Shown in pieces: positions 62,178 through 64,000 of a DNA stretch of 64,000 nt. Made by a program: the position numbers and the translations under genes. Under the pieces are notes generated by a model, which made no database searches, had not been told where the DNA came from, and saw nothing but the letters and a program-made list of their open reading frames with translations. Position 1 is the stretch's first letter. Each line of letters starts with the position of its first letter. The stretch covers positions 248,001-312,000 of the forward strand of contig NYMS01000006.1 in NCBI GenBank assembly GCA_002529455.1, in the 5' to 3' direction. This DNA comes from Glycomyces fuscus (GTDB lineage: Bacteria > Actinomycetota > Actinomycetes > Streptosporangiales > Streptosporangiaceae).

Positions 62178-63011
62178 GTGTCTGACCAGTTCACGGCCGT
62201 TACGGGCGACGCGCCGCCCGCCTTCCAGGCCGTCGACGCATGTGTGGCCTACGACGGGGTCCCCGTGCTCGACGGTGTGAGCGTCGACGTGCCGACGGGC
62301 CAGACCATGGCCGTCCTGGGCCCCAACGGCTCCGGCAAGTCGACCCTGATGCGCTCGATGCTGGGCATCGTGCCCCTGAGCTCCGGCGAGGTCCTGGTGC
62401 ACGGCACCCCGCTGCGCAGGTTCCGCGCCTGGCGCCGGATCGGCTACGTGCCCCAGCGGCTCACCGCCGGGGGCGCCGTGCCCGCCACCGTCCGCGAGAT
62501 CGTCGCCTCCGGGCAGGTCGCCTCGCGCCGCCGCCTGTCCCTGCCCACCCGCGCCGACCGCGCGGCCGTCGACGAGGCCCTGGAGGCCGTCGGACTGGCC
62601 GACCGGGGCCGCGACTCGGTGCGCGAGCTCTCCGGCGGCCAGCAGCAGCGCGTGCTCATCGCCCGCGCCCTGGCCGGGCGGCCCGACACCTTCGTCATGG
62701 ACGAGCCCATGGCCGGTGTGGACGCCGAGAACCAGCGCGCGCTGGCCGACACCATCGCCCACCTGCGCGGGCGCGGCGCGACCGTGGTCCTGGTCCTGCA
62801 CGAACTGGGCCCGCTGGAGAACGTGATCGAGCGCTCCGTGGTGCTGGAGTCGGGCCGCGTGGTGCACGACGGCGCCGCGCCCGCGCCCACCGGCGAGTGC
62901 GCGCGGCCCGGACACGAGCACCAGCACCCCCATCCCGACCCCAACGCTCCCGACTCCGCGGCGACCACGGCCGCGGAGATGATCCGACTCGAGGTACCCG
63001 GCCGTGACTGA
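62178..63011 (+). CDS. znuC: Zinc ABC transporter ATPase
   Basis: A 277-residue ABC ATPase for metal uptake. Walker A is LGPNGSGKSTLMRSMLG, the signature ELSGGQQQRVLIARALAG, Walker B TFVMDEPMAGVD, and the switch His is in VLVLHELGPL. The C-terminal tail carries a His-rich segment (CARPGHEHQHPHPDPN), unusual for this subunit and possibly metal-sensing. GTG 62178 is preferred: it begins the protein-like sequence, although no strong Shine-Dalgarno is seen. The znuB start overlaps its end by 8 bp. No znuA binding-protein gene is adjacent within the window. Confidence 0.92.
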   Translation: MSDQFTAVTGDAPPAFQAVDACVAYDGVPVLDGVSVDVPTGQTMAVLGPNGSGKSTLMRSMLGIVPLSSGEVLVHGTPLRRFRAWRRIGYVPQRLTAGGAVPATVREIVASGQVASRRRLSLPTRADRAAVDEALEAVGLADRGRDSVRELSGGQQQRVLIARALAGRPDTFVMDEPMAGVDAENQRALADTIAHLRGRGATVVLVLHELGPLENVIERSVVLESGRVVHDGAAPAPTGECARPGHEHQHPHPDPNAPDSAATTAAEMIRLEVPGRD

Positions 63012-63906
63012 GCTGCTCCACTACGAGTTCATGCGGCGCGCGCTGGTCGCGGCGGTGCTCGTCGGCCTGGTCACCCCGGTCATCGGTACCTACCTCGTCC
63101 AGCGGCGCCTGGCCCTGCTCGGCGACGGCATCGGCCACGTCGCCCTGACCGGGGTGGCGCTGGGCCTGCTCACCAGTACCTCGCCGGTGCTCACCGCGGC
63201 CGTGGTGGCCACGCTGGGCGCCGTCCTCATCGAACTGGTGCGGGTGCGCGCCCGCACCAGCGGGGACGTGGCCCTGGCACTGCTGTTCTACGGCGGCATC
63301 GCGGGAGGCGTGCTGCTCATCGGGCTCACGCCCGGGGCGAGCAACGCCACGCTGGTCTCGTACCTGTTCGGCTCGGTGAGCACGGTGGAGGAGGCCGACC
63401 TGTGGGTGGTGGGCGTGCTCACCGCCGGGGTGTTCGCGGTGGTGGCGGTGTTCGGCCGTGAGCTGTTCGTGCTGTGCCAGGACGAGGAGGTGGCGCGGGC
63501 CCACGGGCTGCCGGTGCGCTTCCTGAGCGTGCTGCTGGCCGTGACCGCGGCGCTGACGGTGGTGATCGCGATGCGCGTGGTGGGCGTGCTCATGGTGAGC
63601 GCGCTGATGATCGTTCCGGTCGCCGCCGCCCAGCAGCTCACCAAGAGCTTCCGTGTGACGATGCTCCTGGCCGTGCTGATCGGACTGCTGTCCTCGGTCG
63701 GCGGCCTGACCACGTCCTTCTACGCCGAACTCTCGCCGGGTGCGACGATCGTGCTGCTGGCCCTGGCCGTCTTCGGCGTGGCGGTGGCGGTCGGCGGCGT
63801 GTTGCGCCGCACCTCCGGGCGCCGCTCCGCGGCCGCCTTCCCACCCGCCGGGGAGGGTTTGACCGGTACGATGCCCCAGAATGAGCGGGGGAGGGTGAGA
63901 CCATGA
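63004..63906 (+). CDS. znuB: Zinc ABC transporter permease
   Basis: A 300-residue ABC-3-type permease with about eight helices. Typical segments are VTPVIGTYLVQRRLALLGDG and IGHVALTGVALGLL near the N-terminus, and VVGVLMVSALMIVPVAAAQQ in the second half. It begins at GTG 63004 inside the end of znuC and ends with ATGA overlap onto the Fur-type regulator gene, so the three genes are one operon. The C-terminal ~30 residues are hydrophilic. Confidence 0.93.
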   Translation: MTELLHYEFMRRALVAAVLVGLVTPVIGTYLVQRRLALLGDGIGHVALTGVALGLLTSTSPVLTAAVVATLGAVLIELVRVRARTSGDVALALLFYGGIAGGVLLIGLTPGASNATLVSYLFGSVSTVEEADLWVVGVLTAGVFAVVAVFGRELFVLCQDEEVARAHGLPVRFLSVLLAVTAALTVVIAMRVVGVLMVSALMIVPVAAAQQLTKSFRVTMLLAVLIGLLSSVGGLTTSFYAELSPGATIVLLALAVFGVAVAVGGVLRRTSGRRSAAAFPPAGEGLTGTMPQNERGRVRP

Positions 63907-64000
63907 GTACACGACGCGAAGCGGTCCGTCAGGCACTGACCGGGTCCTCCGGTTTCCGCAGTGCCCAGGACCTGTACGCGGACCTGCGCGCCGACGGTTC
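63903..64000 (+). CDS. zur: Fur-family regulator, probably Zur (N-terminal part, cut by window edge)
   Basis: Only 32 residues are visible: MSTRREAVRQALTGSSGFRS then AQDLYADLRADG. This is the first half of a Fur-type winged helix (t.qR.aV...L.....f.sAq.ly..L...g). ATG 63903 overlaps the znuB stop (ATGA). Position behind znuCB and a candidate Zur box upstream of znuC strongly favour the zinc-uptake repressor over an iron or peroxide sensor. Confidence 0.85.
   Translation, partial: MSTRREAVRQALTGSSGFRSAQDLYADLRADG

Overview
The window reads as chromosomal DNA of a very GC-rich filamentous actinomycete. The evidence is the strong G/C bias at third codon positions, frequent GTG starts and GGAGG ribosome-binding sites. 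It also carries actinobacterial families: a DUF574 methyltransferase, a DUF3516 helicase, an alpha2 glycyl-tRNA synthetase, an HrdA-like sigma factor and a Zur-controlled zinc transporter. From memory, the order dnaG / sigma factor / dgt / ppdK / glyS / znuCB-zur matches a Streptomyces coelicolor chromosomal block, so most of the window is core chromosome. I favour a Nocardiopsis-like organism, but that is inference. I see no transposase, integrase, prophage or CRISPR array.

Layout. 1-7.4 kb: a truncated sensor kinase, an MFS transporter, a VOC protein, a DeoR regulator, a glycerophosphodiesterase-like protein lacking its catalytic residues, a TetR regulator and an exported SGNH hydrolase. 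7.4-8.2 kb: a long non-coding stretch with a 21-bp perfect terminator stem and a CAT-anticodon tRNA. 8.5-15.4 kb: malate dehydrogenase, a Ski2-like DUF3516 helicase, a small membrane-anchored protein, a split and order-reversed RibD-like pair, and a DUF574 methyltransferase. 15.7-24.7 kb: secreted carbohydrate enzymes (CE15 glucuronoyl esterase with CBM2, GH114, GH18), two identical tRNA-Asn genes, a YtxH-like pair and a YdiJ-like flavin/iron-sulfur dehydrogenase. 25-29 kb: a dnaG to sigma-factor cluster, with dnaG interrupted by a 313-residue intein exactly in front of a zinc-ligand cysteine.

29.2-45.9 kb holds a two-gene substrate-binding/VWA cassette and a one-directional L-arabinose locus. 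That locus contains a LacI-type regulator, araB, araD, an araA-like gene, an oligosaccharide ABC importer without ATPase, a GH51 arabinofuranosidase and a ChvE/GguA/GguB monosaccharide importer. Together they would import arabino-oligosaccharides and arabinose, trim the oligomers inside the cell and feed L-arabinose into the pentose phosphate pathway. Two copies of a TGTTAGCGCT(A/C)ACA palindrome control it: one between the -35 and -10 of the regulator, the other inside the first codons of araB. This block separates dgt from dnaG, which are neighbours in other actinobacteria.

46-64 kb returns to core genes: dgt, a YdcF-like protein, ppdK, a hemolysin III membrane protein with an operator-like palindrome and a 52-bp tandem repeat at its 3' end, a PadR regulator with its membrane-protein partner, a PNPOx-fold protein, glyS, an ABM-fold protein, a TagF-like teichoic-acid polymerase and znuC-znuB-zur (cut by the window end) behind a candidate Zur box.
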